A DNA stretch of 64,000 bases from Jonesiaceae bacterium BS-20 (lineage in GTDB: Bacteria > Actinomycetota > Actinomycetes > Actinomycetales > Cellulomonadaceae): contig CP146203.1 in NCBI GenBank assembly GCA_039995105.1, forward strand, positions 3,286,001 to 3,350,000, written 5' to 3'. The notes under the pieces are model-generated. The model saw only the letters and a program-made list of their open reading frames with translations, had not been told where the DNA came from and did not search any database. The translations under genes were made by a program, and so were the position numbers. Shown piece by piece: positions 16,093-31,113 of the stretch; the first letter of the stretch is position 1; each line of letters opens with the position of its first letter.

Positions 16093-16113
16093 TTTTGCCC
16101 GTGCCGGGCAAAA
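16093..16113. promoter_or_regulatory. Inverted repeat in purA promoter region
   Basis: TTTTGCCCG - TGC - CGGGCAAAA, a perfect 9-bp inverted repeat. Its right arm is followed by TAAACT (16119-16124), a possible -10 box, with TTGCCC inside the left arm as a possible -35 at 17-bp spacing. It could be an operator covering the purA promoter; a short hairpin is the alternative. Confidence 0.5.
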
Positions 16114-16122
16114 GATGGGTAA

Positions 16123-17514
<1,392 letters not shown>

Positions 17515-17574
17515 GCCCACTTGGGTGACTCTTAGCATGTAGAAATAGTGCTGAGACCAGTTCGCTGATGTATT

Positions 17575-17616
17575 TGGCCGTGGCGTTGCACTTGATCAAG
17601 TGCAACGCCACGGCCA
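17575..17616. terminator. 42-nt perfect palindrome after purA
   Basis: TGGCCGTGGCGTTGCACTTGA is followed directly by its exact reverse complement, giving a 21-bp stem with no unpaired loop in DNA. It lies 60 bases after the purA stop. Without a clear T-tract it most likely acts as a bidirectional terminator; a protein-binding site is possible. Confidence 0.7.
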
Positions 17617-17830
17617 TTGCTATGTTTAGAAACATTTGGGCAGGGACTGTTCCAAGCTTGGAACTACCCCGCTATCTCCGAAGTTGCCCAGTAATTACGC
17701 GGAAATACTGAGTTTCCACTGGCTGGCTACGAAGAGTAGCGCCGGATCTGTTAGAAAAATACGGCTGGGATTGTGGGGTGTGCCTAGGCTAGAAGACAAG
17801 CCCAGAGTCTTACCAAAATGGTGAGACCGC

Positions 17831-18424
17831 ATGAGAGGAAAACTAGACCGAATGACTCTTGGACAAAGAATTGCTGCGGCCCGTACCAAGGCCGGACTTA
17901 CCCAAATTGAACTAGCAAATAAGCTCTCGGTCTCTCGTCAAGCAATCACCAAGTGGGAAAACGACCGTGGGGTCCCAGACATCGAAAACCTCAAGGCGCT
18001 TGCCACGATGTTTGGCGTGAGCCTGGACTACCTCTTGGCAACCGAAGGTGAGTTCTCAGCAAAGGTATGGACCGAGCCCATCGATGTTTCCCAATTCACC
18101 AAGACGGGCACACAACGTTCTCGCTATGACGCGGCCGTACGGTCCAAGTACCCGGACGCGAAAGTAATTTATCCGCTGGTGCGGCGCCGCAAACTCACTA
18201 CGTGGGAAGCAATTGTGGACTTCGTGGTGCAACCCGGCGTGCTTGGCGTAGCAGATTCACTCAAGGACCGGTCGGCCTACTACGTGGTTAACCTTGGAGA
18301 CCGTGATCTTCTGGTCAATGTGACCAAGGAATTCATTGAGAGTAAGGATTTGGTCCACAGGTTTACGGAGCGCAAAAAGGTGATCGGCGAAAACCGTTTT
18401 GTTAAGTCGACCTACACCATCTAA
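17831..18424 (+). CDS. XRE-family transcriptional regulator with C-terminal effector-like domain
   Basis: A 197-residue protein. Residues 8-65 are a Cro/CI-type helix-turn-helix (LGQRIAAARTKAGLTQIELA, then LSVSRQAITKWENDRGVPD, NLKALATMFGVSLDYLL). The remaining 130 residues are alpha/beta and unrecognised. ATG at 17831 is chosen since GGTGAG lies 5 nt upstream; an internal ATG at 17852 is an alternative. It stands alone, so its targets cannot be inferred. Confidence 0.88.
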   Translation: MRGKLDRMTLGQRIAAARTKAGLTQIELANKLSVSRQAITKWENDRGVPDIENLKALATMFGVSLDYLLATEGEFSAKVWTEPIDVSQFTKTGTQRSRYDAAVRSKYPDAKVIYPLVRRRKLTTWEAIVDFVVQPGVLGVADSLKDRSAYYVVNLGDRDLLVNVTKEFIESKDLVHRFTERKKVIGENRFVKSTYTI

Positions 18425-18445
18425 GAGGTGCGGGCTGTCACAAGG

Positions 18446-19585
18446 TCAGAACTGCGGACGCATGTCAGCAACCATTGGGCACTCAAACGGGTCGCGGCCG
18501 GACAGCCCCACCTTATTGAGGTAGGTGATGACCTGGGCGTAAGAGTGACGCATGGTGGTTACGGTGTACGGAACCGACAACTCCTCGCAGTACTTACGGA
18601 CTAGGACGCTTGCGGCGTGCAGGTTTGGGCGCGGCATGGACGGGAACAGGTGGTGTTCAACCTGGTAGTTCAGTCCGCCGTAGAAAATGTTGAGGAAGCG
18701 GTTGCCAAACATGTGCTTGGAGCCAATGTTGCGTGAGGTCAGCACCTGACGGGAGAAGAAGTCAATGGTCGTGGTGCGGCCAATGAGTGGCATGCCCTTG
18801 TGATTGGGGGCAAAGGAAGCGCCCATGTATACGCCAAAGACTGCCATCTGAACGCCAATAAACGCGAATGCCAAGCCCAGCGGTAGGACCCAGAAGATCA
18901 AAGCAAAGTAGATCGACAGGCGCAGCAGGATCGTAGTGATTTCCTTGGCCCGGTTCTTGACTTTGGGGGAGACAAATAGGTACTTGATCGACTCGAGGTG
19001 CAGATTCAATCCCTCAAGGGTAAGTAGCGGGAAGAATGCGTAACCTTGGCGCTCAACCAGCCACTTCATGAACCCGGTCTTGACCTGTGCCTGTTCGGTT
19101 GTGAACGAGAGGGCTTCCATGTCAATGTCGGGGTCCTTGCCCACCGTATTAGGGTTTGCGTGGTGCTTGGTGTGCTTGTTCATCCACCATTGGTAGGAGA
19201 TTCCCACAAATGCATTGGCTAAGATTCGGCCAACACGGTCATTCGTAGGGCCGGAGGTAAACACCTGCCGGTGGGCAGCCTCGTGGGTGATGAATGAGAT
19301 CTGGGTCAAGATAACAGCTAGACCAGCGGCAATAAGGAGTTGGAACCAACTATCTCCCAAGAGAATGAACCCGGTGATCAAACCGCCCGTCAGTGCCATG
19401 AGTATGGCGAACAAGGTGATGTAGTAACCGGTGCGCCGGTGCAGGAGTCCAGCTGCCTTGATCTCAGCGATGATGCGAGTATAGTTCGCTGCCCCTGCTG
19501 TGCCACGAGTTCTGGTTGGTTTAGAACGCGGACTCTGCGGGCTAGGTGGGGTCAGGGTTGTGGAAGAGATGGTAACTCCTGGCAA
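18446..19585 (-). CDS. Membrane fatty-acid desaturase (acyl-CoA/lipid type)
   Basis: A 379-residue membrane desaturase with the three histidine boxes of the di-iron site: HEAAHR (about residue 101), HTKHHAN (about 139) and QVEHHLF (about 311), between four long hydrophobic segments. Such enzymes insert a cis double bond into fatty acyl chains with O2 and electrons from a reductase. The N-terminal 35 residues are Pro/Ser/Thr-rich and may be disordered; the TTG at 19585 is the only start visible before them. A 16-bp palindrome 58 bases upstream suggests TetR-type control linked to membrane lipid state. Confidence 0.93.
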   Translation of the reverse strand: MPGVTISSTTLTPPSPQSPRSKPTRTRGTAGAANYTRIIAEIKAAGLLHRRTGYYITLFAILMALTGGLITGFILLGDSWFQLLIAAGLAVILTQISFITHEAAHRQVFTSGPTNDRVGRILANAFVGISYQWWMNKHTKHHANPNTVGKDPDIDMEALSFTTEQAQVKTGFMKWLVERQGYAFFPLLTLEGLNLHLESIKYLFVSPKVKNRAKEITTILLRLSIYFALIFWVLPLGLAFAFIGVQMAVFGVYMGASFAPNHKGMPLIGRTTTIDFFSRQVLTSRNIGSKHMFGNRFLNIFYGGLNYQVEHHLFPSMPRPNLHAASVLVRKYCEELSVPYTVTTMRHSYAQVITYLNKVGLSGRDPFECPMVADMRPQF

Positions 19586-19642
19586 GCTTAGTGGCTACGA
19601 CCTTGCAGCCGACGATCCGAGTGAACACCCGAACACCACTAC

Positions 19643-19658
19643 CCTACGGTACCGTAGG
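19643..19658. promoter_or_regulatory. 16-bp perfect palindrome upstream of desaturase gene
   Basis: CCTACGGTACCGTAGG is perfectly palindromic and lies in the region where the leftward desaturase promoter is expected. Its form is typical of TetR-family operators controlling fatty-acid genes. It is also about 105 bases upstream of purD, which it is less likely to control. Confidence 0.65.
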
Positions 19659-19761
19659 TTAGGTGCATAGGGGGTGTCTCATCACTGCGCCAAACCTTCA
19701 TATTTGGCGTACTTTTAAGACGAAGTTTGGGTGCGACGCTCGCAAGGCTAGAATTACACTT

Positions 19762-21084
19762 GTGAAAATCCTTGTCCTTGGCGCTGGAGCGCGTGAGCAT
19801 GCACTTGTCCATTCCTTCGCCTCGGAGCGCAGCCAAGACGGTGGGGCCGCCCATGAGCTGCACGCCGCCCCCGGTAACCCCGGGATTGCTGGCAGCGCTA
19901 CGCTGCACGCCGTTGACGCGAACGACCCAGCCGCGGTGACCGAGCTAGCCCAGCAGCTAGTGGTCGACCTCGTGGTGATCGGCCCCGAGGCGCCCCTAGT
20001 CGCCGGAGTAGCCGACGCTACCCGCGCGGCCGGTTTTGCCACCTTTGGCCCATCCGCCAAGGCCGCTCAGCTTGAGGGTTCCAAAGCCTTTGCCAAAGAA
20101 ATCATGGCAGCGGCAGGCGTGCCAACGGCCAAGCCGTTTGTCTGCACCACCCTCGATGAGGTTGAAGCCGCTTTCGATGACCTAGGTGCCCCGCACGTGG
20201 TCAAGGACGACGGCCTTGCAGCAGGTAAGGGCGTAGTTGTTACGTCTGACCGGGCTGAGGCGTTGGCCCACGCGGCGGAGTGCTTTGCCAACCGTGGTGA
20301 TGGCGGCCGCGTGGTCATTGAGGACTTCCTTGACGGCCCCGAGGTTTCCTTGTTCGTTGTCTCCGACGGCAAGAACGTGGTTCCGTTGGCCCCGGCCCAG
20401 GACTTTAAGCGTGCTTTGAATGCCGATGCCGGCCCCAACACGGGTGGCATGGGCGCGTATTCCCCACTTGATTGGGCACCAGAACTCTTGACCCAAGAGG
20501 TTATTGAAACGGTTGCGCAGCCAACGATTGATGAGATGGCAAAGCGCGGCATGCCGTTCGCTGGAATCTTGTACGTTGGCTTGGCGCTCACTTCGAAGGG
20601 CACCCGCGTGGTTGAGTTCAACGCCCGCTTTGGTGACCCAGAGACTCAAGTAGTTCTGCCGCGCCTGAAGACCCCGTTGTCGGCGCTCCTGTACGCTGCC
20701 GCCACTGAAACCCTCGACCAGCTCCCACCGCTTGAATGGCATGAGCAGGCAGCGGTTACCGTTGTGGTCGCTGCGCACAACTACCCGGAGACCCCACGTG
20801 CGGGAGACGTCATCACCGGGATTGAGCAGGCAGAAGCCCTTGCAAACGTGCACGTACTGCAAGCCGGAACCAAACTAACCGAATCCGGTGACCTAGTGTC
20901 AGCCGGAGGCCGAGTGCTTTCTGTGGTGGGCGTGGGAGCTGACCTTGTCCAAGCCCAAGCCGCCGTGTACCAGGGTGTTGACCAGATTAACCTTGCAGGT
21001 TCTCACCACCGGACCGACATCGCAGCTAAGGCAATCGCCGGCGAGATCAAGCCTGCCAACGCTGGTGGCAAGCACCGCGCGTAA
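19762..21084 (+). CDS. purD: Phosphoribosylamine-glycine ligase (GAR synthetase)
   Basis: A 440-residue ATP-grasp enzyme making GAR, the second step of purine synthesis. It starts with GTG at 19762 because the N-terminal fold begins at once (KILVLGAGAREHALVHSFAS). Other landmarks are VIGPEAPLVAGVADA, PHVVKDDGLAAGKGVVV (ATP-grasp loop), GPNTGGMGAYSPLDW and EFNARFGDPETQVVLPRLKT. TAGAAT ends 7 nt before the GTG and there is no ribosome binding site, so the mRNA is probably leaderless. First gene of a purD-purC-purSQ series. Confidence 0.96.
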   Translation: MKILVLGAGAREHALVHSFASERSQDGGAAHELHAAPGNPGIAGSATLHAVDANDPAAVTELAQQLVVDLVVIGPEAPLVAGVADATRAAGFATFGPSAKAAQLEGSKAFAKEIMAAAGVPTAKPFVCTTLDEVEAAFDDLGAPHVVKDDGLAAGKGVVVTSDRAEALAHAAECFANRGDGGRVVIEDFLDGPEVSLFVVSDGKNVVPLAPAQDFKRALNADAGPNTGGMGAYSPLDWAPELLTQEVIETVAQPTIDEMAKRGMPFAGILYVGLALTSKGTRVVEFNARFGDPETQVVLPRLKTPLSALLYAAATETLDQLPPLEWHEQAAVTVVVAAHNYPETPRAGDVITGIEQAEALANVHVLQAGTKLTESGDLVSAGGRVLSVVGVGADLVQAQAAVYQGVDQINLAGSHHRTDIAAKAIAGEIKPANAGGKHRA

Positions 21085-21190
21085 CCAAACGCACCCATAA
21101 TCGGTAGCGTGCGCGGGGCCCACAAAAACTGGGTGCGGCATCGTGAACCAAGTTGTAAAAAGATCCTCAAGCTCTCAAGGGAGAAACGCC

Positions 21191-22138
21191 ATGTCCGGTT
21201 TGGACGTAGAACTGCAGGACCTGCCCGGCTGGAAGCACGTGTATTCCGGTAAAGTCCGGGACCTGTATGAGCCCGACACAGCCGCACTGGGCGGCGCGCA
21301 CCCACTGGGTGACGTGGTCCTGGTAGTGGCATCTGACCGGGTCAGCGCATTTGACCACGTGCTCGAGCCAGGCATCCCCGGTAAAGGCAAGGTGCTGACG
21401 CAACTATCCCTGTGGTGGTTTGACCAGTTCAAGGACATCGTTGGAAACCACGTTGTCTCAACCGAGGTATCCAAGACCGCAACGGACGGGCTCATCCCCA
21501 CCGAGGTAGACGGCCGAGCAATGATTTGCCGCCGCCTCGAGATGTTCCCAATCGAGTGCGTGGTGCGCGGGTACCTGACCGGATCCGGATTGGTTGAGTA
21601 CAAAGAGAACCAAGAAGTCTGCGGAGTGCCGCTGCCGGGTGGCCTTGTCGACGGCTCACGCCTTGAAGGCCCCATCTTCACCCCTGCTGCAAAGGCAGAG
21701 GTTGGCGAGCACGACGAGAACATCAGCTACCAAGAAGTTGCCATGCGCGTGGGAATCGCTGCGGCAGAACAATTGCGAGACCTGACGCTCCAGGTATACG
21801 AACGAGCCGAGGAAATCGCGCGCGAACGCGGAATTATCCTTGCGGATACCAAGTTCGAATTTGGATCAGACCCCGTTTCTGGAGAGATCTTGCTCGGTGA
21901 CGAAGTATTGACTCCGGACTCATCGCGGTTCTGGGATGCCAAATTGTGGAAGCCGGGTGGGGCCCAAGCCAGCTTTGACAAGCAGATTATTCGTGACTGG
22001 CTGGCGTCAGATGCCTCCGGCTGGGACCGTAGCGCGGACCAAGCGCCGCCGGCGCTTACCCCAGAGGTCATCAAGGCGACTCAGGACCGATACACAGAAG
22101 CGTTCACCCGCTTGACCGGTCAAGACATTACTCTCTAG
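21191..22138 (+). CDS. purC: SAICAR synthase
   Basis: A 315-residue enzyme that couples CAIR and aspartate with ATP. Start ATG at 21191 after AGGGAGA. Signature segments: YSGKVRDLYEP, VASDRVSAFDHVLEPGIPGK, CVVRGYLTGSGLVEYKE, and the metal-binding DTKFEFGSDP followed by DEVLTPDSSRFWDA. Actinobacterial length with a C-terminal helix. It follows purD after 106 bases. Confidence 0.97.
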   Translation: MSGLDVELQDLPGWKHVYSGKVRDLYEPDTAALGGAHPLGDVVLVVASDRVSAFDHVLEPGIPGKGKVLTQLSLWWFDQFKDIVGNHVVSTEVSKTATDGLIPTEVDGRAMICRRLEMFPIECVVRGYLTGSGLVEYKENQEVCGVPLPGGLVDGSRLEGPIFTPAAKAEVGEHDENISYQEVAMRVGIAAAEQLRDLTLQVYERAEEIARERGIILADTKFEFGSDPVSGEILLGDEVLTPDSSRFWDAKLWKPGGAQASFDKQIIRDWLASDASGWDRSADQAPPALTPEVIKATQDRYTEAFTRLTGQDITL

Positions 22139-22363
22139 GTTTTTGTTTGGGTGGTGTTGTCCTTCGAATCGGGGCAGTGACACTACCCAAATATCGGGCG
22201 CACGCCCTTGCTGTACGGCTCGTAAAAGCGAGTTTGGTGAAGCCTAACCGCTCAAGACGTGACGTAACCACATAGCGGTTGCTTTTCCGCACAGCCCAAA
22301 AGGCGGTTAGACTATGACCGCAACCCTTTTCAAGGAAATTTCCTCTTTATCTCAGGAGTGCTC

Positions 22364-22624
22364 GTGGGACGCGTGGTCGTCGACGTAATGCCTAAGCCAG
22401 AAATTCTCGACCCTCAGGGAAAGGCCGTAGCCGGCGCTCTTCCTCGGTTGGGATTCGAAGGATTCGTATCTGTCCGTCAGGGCAAGCGTTTCGAGCTCGA
22501 GGTTGAAGGGGAAGTAACCCCTGAAATCCTTGCGCAGGTCCGTAAGGCCGCCGAAACTTTGCTTTCAAACCCAGTGATCGAGGACGTTGTCTCGGTTAAG
22601 GACGCCTCAAGCGAGGCCAACTGA
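22364..22624 (+). CDS. purS: FGAM synthase subunit PurS
   Basis: An 86-residue protein that bridges PurL and PurQ in the three-part FGAM synthase. The GTG at 22364 is preferred because AGGAG ends 5 nt upstream; the preceding GTG at 22358 overlaps that site. Typical PurS sequence: [40 protein letters not shown] and the helix with [10 protein letters not shown]. Its stop overlaps the purQ start by one base (TGATG). Confidence 0.95.
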   Translation: MGRVVVDVMPKPEILDPQGKAVAGALPRLGFEGFVSVRQGKRFELEVEGEVTPEILAQVRKAAETLLSNPVIEDVVSVKDASSEAN

Positions 22625-23334
22625 TGACACTGTCTTCAGCACGCATCGGTGTAATCACCTTTCCAGGAACCCTAGACGACCGCGACTCAATGCGCGCGGT
22701 ACGCCTAGTTGGTGCGGAGCCAGTGTCCTTGTGGCACGCTGACGCCGACCTGCAAAAGGTCGATGCCGTAGTACTGCCCGGTGGTTTCTCCTACGGAGAC
22801 TACCTCCGCGCTGGCGCAATCAGCCGGTTCGCTCCGGTAATGGAATCCGTAGTAGACGCCGCTAACGGTGGTCTACCGGTTTTGGGAATCTGCAACGGTT
22901 TCCAAATCCTGACCGAGGCAAACTTGCTTCCAGGTTCGATGGTCAAGAATGACCACCTCAGCTTCATCTGCCGGGAACAAACACTGGTAGTGGCGAACAA
23001 CGAAACCGCTTGGACAAACCAGTACGAGGTTGGTCAATCGATCTCCATCCCACTGAAGAACCAAGACGGTCAGTACGTAGCCGACGACAACACCCTTGAC
23101 ATGCTTGAGGGTGAAGGTCGAGTGGTATTCCGCTACGAAGGTTGGAACCCTAACGGTTCTCGCCGGGCGATTGCCGGAATCACCAACGAACGCGGAAACG
23201 TTGTAGGTCTGATGCCGCACCCAGAGCACGCCATTGAGGCAGGCTTTGGAGTGGACAACGGACAGACCGCACGCGGTGGAATTGACGGACTCGGAATGTT
23301 CCAGTCCATCCTTAACCACTTGGTGAACGCCTAA
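22624..23334 (+). CDS. purQ: FGAM synthase glutaminase subunit PurQ
   Basis: A 236-residue class I glutamine amidotransferase that feeds ammonia to PurL. It has the N-terminal [13 protein letters not shown], the oxyanion region [15 protein letters not shown], the nucleophile in [10 protein letters not shown] and the His/Glu pair in MPHPEHAIE. purL, which usually follows, is not in this window: a terminator and an acetyltransferase come next. Confidence 0.97.
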   Translation: MTLSSARIGVITFPGTLDDRDSMRAVRLVGAEPVSLWHADADLQKVDAVVLPGGFSYGDYLRAGAISRFAPVMESVVDAANGGLPVLGICNGFQILTEANLLPGSMVKNDHLSFICREQTLVVANNETAWTNQYEVGQSISIPLKNQDGQYVADDNTLDMLEGEGRVVFRYEGWNPNGSRRAIAGITNERGNVVGLMPHPEHAIEAGFGVDNGQTARGGIDGLGMFQSILNHLVNA

Positions 23335-23372
23335 GTTCAGTTTGGCAGCCTAAGCGCTGTAGAAGGTTTGAC

Positions 23373-23423
23373 CGCAACGGTGCCGCACAGTTTATAAAAA
23401 CTGTGTGGCACCGTTGCGTTTTT
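23373..23423 (+). terminator. Intrinsic terminator after purQ
   Basis: CGCAACGGTGCCGCACAGTT pairs with the complementary sequence ending at 23418 (one mismatch), followed by five T residues: a textbook Rho-independent terminator 39 bases after the purQ stop. Confidence 0.9.
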
Positions 23424-23462
23424 CGCAAGGGCTGAGCAGCCTGTAATGAAAGGCAGCCTCCA

Positions 23463-23978
23463 ATGAAAGATGGTCTCGATATGCAGTGTGTAGAAGTTGC
23501 TTGGGATAACCCAGACGCTGTTTTGCTACGTAATGCGCAGAGCGCAGATGTTTCCAGCCGCTATGGTTCACCCATCAATTTGTATGAGCCAACCCCTGAT
23601 GGCCTGGTAACCACCGTGGTCCTATATGAGAACGGGCCGGCTGCTTTGCCAGTTGGTTGCGCTGCACTCGTAGACGTCACCGGAACCGAGGACGTATTTG
23701 ATGGTCGTAAGACAGTAGAGATGCGCCGGATGTTTATTCGGCCAGAGCTACGCGGCAATGGATTCTCCCGCGGCATTATTGCTGCGCTACATGACTTGGC
23801 CCGTGCACACGGGTTTGAACAAATTGTTCTGACCAGCGGGACCAAGCAGCCTGAGGCGGTAGGTCTGTACAAATCCCAGGGTTATCAAGACCAAGCTCCA
23901 TACGGAATTGGTAAACAGTGGGACACCGCGTTGTTTTTCAAGCACGACCTCAGCCAAGACGCCGCAGTTTCCGCATGA
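23463..23978 (+). CDS. GNAT-family N-acetyltransferase
   Basis: A 171-residue GNAT protein. The acetyl-CoA signature is RRMFIRPELRGNGFSRGIIA (Arg-Gly-x-Gly at about residue 97), with the family's late strand-helix TSGTKQPEAVGLYKSQGY. The middle (PVGCAALVDVTGTEDVFDGR, TVEMRR) is the substrate-proximal sheet. Substrate unknown. It is isolated between the purQ terminator and the rRNA promoter region. Confidence 0.88.
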   Translation: MKDGLDMQCVEVAWDNPDAVLLRNAQSADVSSRYGSPINLYEPTPDGLVTTVVLYENGPAALPVGCAALVDVTGTEDVFDGRKTVEMRRMFIRPELRGNGFSRGIIAALHDLARAHGFEQIVLTSGTKQPEAVGLYKSQGYQDQAPYGIGKQWDTALFFKHDLSQDAAVSA

Positions 23979-24202
23979 TTGCAACGTTTTGAGCAAGTGT
24001 GCTGGTCGTCACCGCAATCTGGTTTGTTTTTTGGTGGGTGGACCGCGTAATGTTTAACAAGTCAGGCCAGCCCGGCAAGACAAGCCAAGAGTTCGAAAGA
24101 ACAACGGTTTGTTTGCGGGTGTCACTGATAAAACTTCTTCAGACATTTTGGTTCTGATTCCCGCTGGTTTCCAATGTTTTGGTTTTGTTCAAAACACGGG
24201 GT

Positions 24203-24231
24203 TTGCAAGTTGGGATTGGTTCTGGTAAGTT
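24203..24231 (+). promoter_or_regulatory. Likely rRNA operon promoter
   Basis: TTGCAA, 17 bases, TAAGTT, followed by a 280-base leader to the 16S gene. Strand, spacing and position fit an actinobacterial rrn promoter. The rest of the 23979-24516 gap is T/G-rich leader with a boxA-like stretch and one arm of the 16S processing stem (24308-24321); no gene is seen in it. Confidence 0.65.
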
Positions 24232-24516
24232 AGAGAGGTTGCCCCGGATGAGGTTCAAGCCTGGTTGGTTTGGGTTTTTGATGGTGTGTGGTTGTTGTTT
24301 GATATCTCAATAGTGTGTTTGATTGTTTATGCCAATGTTTTAATGTTTTTGGTAATGAATCAATAATTTCTGAAATTTTGTCAGTTGTTGTTGTTTTTTG
24401 CCGGATTCAAATTTTAGGTTGTAGCGAGGCCGGGTTTTCCCCTGGTAGTAGTTGTGACCGTGTTTAAGATTGCAATCAGCTTGCTCCTTTATTGGGGTTG
24501 TTGGTTGTGTTTTTCT

Positions 24517-29586
<5,070 letters not shown>

Positions 29587-29715
29587 CACTTACCAAACAC
29601 TGTTTGGTCACCAAAAAGCATTTGATTGCACGCGTCCACTATCCGGTTCTAAAACCACGACCACCCCTGTTCAACCATTTGGTTGCACAGGCGGGGTTGG
29701 CATGGTTAACAAGAT

Positions 29716-29834
29716 GTTACGGCTGTCATAGCGGTAAGGAAACGCCCGGTCCCATTTCGAACCCGGAAGCTAAGCTTACCTGCGCCGATGGTACTGCCCT
29801 GGGAACGGGGTGGGAGAGTAGGACGCAGCCGGAC
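29716..29834 (+). rRNA. rrf: 5S ribosomal RNA
   Basis: About 118 nt with the conserved CCCGGTCCCATTTCGAAC and GGGAGAGTAGGACGC segments; the ends GTTACGGCTG and CAGCCGGAC pair to form helix I. It follows 23S after about 130 bases that hold one arm of the 23S processing stem and a small palindrome (29592-29608). Confidence 0.95.
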
Positions 29835-29844
29835 TACCATTACG

Positions 29845-29879
29845 AGAAGGCCCCCACACAATCGTGTGGGGGCCTTCTT
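29845..29879 (+). terminator. rRNA operon terminator
   Basis: AGAAGGCCCCCACAC, a short loop, then GTGTGGGGGCCTTCTT: a 15-bp GC-rich stem just after 5S. Confidence 0.92.
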
Positions 29880-30012
29880 GCATCCCCAAAACCAGGCCTA
29901 CGCGGTCGATCCGAAACCAAACCTCGGTTTTCAAGACCCAACGTAGTAGCCAAGACCCAACTGATCTAGACCATCACTCATCCAGTGCCCGCGGCACGGG
30001 ACCGCCCGAACA

Positions 30013-31113
30013 CTAACTGGATCCGGTGCTAGTTTGTGTTAGTGGCACCGGAGCAGGGCGCTCACACGAACTGGCGATTGTTACAGCCTGGCCGCTGTGC
30101 GCGGACGCCAACAGAGATTCCATAATTTCCAGCGCGTGATAAGCAAGCTGCCCGTTCGCACGTGGTGGTTCTTCGGGTGCGGTCAGTGCAAGATCTTGTA
30201 AGCCAATGCCCCTACCGGCATTGATATAGCCCGCGTTTGGGGCGATGGTGTGCCAGGTGTCAGACCCTAAGGTATAAAGTTTGACGTCGCCGTCAAATTT
30301 ATTTGGGTCGGGGACCATGAGCGACCCATTCTCCCCATGTACCTCAATATTGGCACTATGTGTTGCCACGGCGTCGAAGCTCATGACCAGCGTGGAAAGC
30401 GCCCCTGACGCATGTGTAAGCACCCCCGTGACGTGTGTGTCCGTGGTGACCCGAATCAGCTCATCAGCTCGCGGCCCCGAACCAATGGCCCGGGCGTCAC
30501 GGGTATGGCTGGCGGCCCCAATTACCGATGTCACGGGTCCTAGTAGTGTGAGCAAAGCCGTGACATAGTACGGCCCCATGTCCAATAGTGGGCCGCCTCC
30601 GGGCGAATAGTAGAAGTCCGGGTTTGGGTGCCAACGCTCATGTCCAGGGGTCACCATGGTCGCGGTAGCGGAGATAGGGCGTCCAATCCGGCCATCATCG
30701 ATCGCTTTCCGCGCGGTTTGGATACCCGTTCCCAAGACGGTATCCGGAGCGCAGCCTACGGTGACACCGGCCTGTGCCGGCGCGGTGAGAAGCGCTGTTG
30801 CTGCACTGGCCGATGCCGCAAGTGGCTTCTCCCCGTAAACGTGCTTTCCCGCAGCGATTGCCGCAAGAGCTACCTCCGCGTGTGCCGCGGGAATTGTTAG
30901 GTTGAGTACGAGATCCACTTCAGGGTCGGCTAGGAGATCCGTAACGCTTAGAACCCGGACTCCTGGGTAACCAACTGCTGCCTCTCGCGCACGTTCCAGG
31001 TCTATGTCTGCGACGGCAACGAGGCGTACAGCGCTCAGTCCTGGCAGTGTTTTAAGATAGGCGCCGCTGATATTGCCGCGTCCAATGATGCCAATTCTTA
31101 GCGGCTGGCCCAT
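30013..31113 (-). CDS. Gfo/Idh/MocA-family sugar oxidoreductase
   Basis: A 366-residue NAD(P)-dependent dehydrogenase. Rossmann motif at the N-terminus (RIGIIGRGNISGAYLKTLPG), then VADIDLERAREAA, and the family's catalytic-lysine motif EKPLAAS at about residue 96 preceded by GKHVYG. The C-terminal half has the typical sheet-forming domain (SPGGGPLLDMGPYYVTALLT). Its start overlaps the ThuA-like gene by 16 nt, so the two are cotranslated. Family members oxidise sugars or cyclitols; with LacI regulators and glycan hydrolases next door, a sugar substrate is likely but unidentified. Confidence 0.93.
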   Translation of the reverse strand: MGQPLRIGIIGRGNISGAYLKTLPGLSAVRLVAVADIDLERAREAAVGYPGVRVLSVTDLLADPEVDLVLNLTIPAAHAEVALAAIAAGKHVYGEKPLAASASAATALLTAPAQAGVTVGCAPDTVLGTGIQTARKAIDDGRIGRPISATATMVTPGHERWHPNPDFYYSPGGGPLLDMGPYYVTALLTLLGPVTSVIGAASHTRDARAIGSGPRADELIRVTTDTHVTGVLTHASGALSTLVMSFDAVATHSANIEVHGENGSLMVPDPNKFDGDVKLYTLGSDTWHTIAPNAGYINAGRGIGLQDLALTAPEEPPRANGQLAYHALEIMESLLASAHSGQAVTIASSCERPAPVPLTQTSTGSS

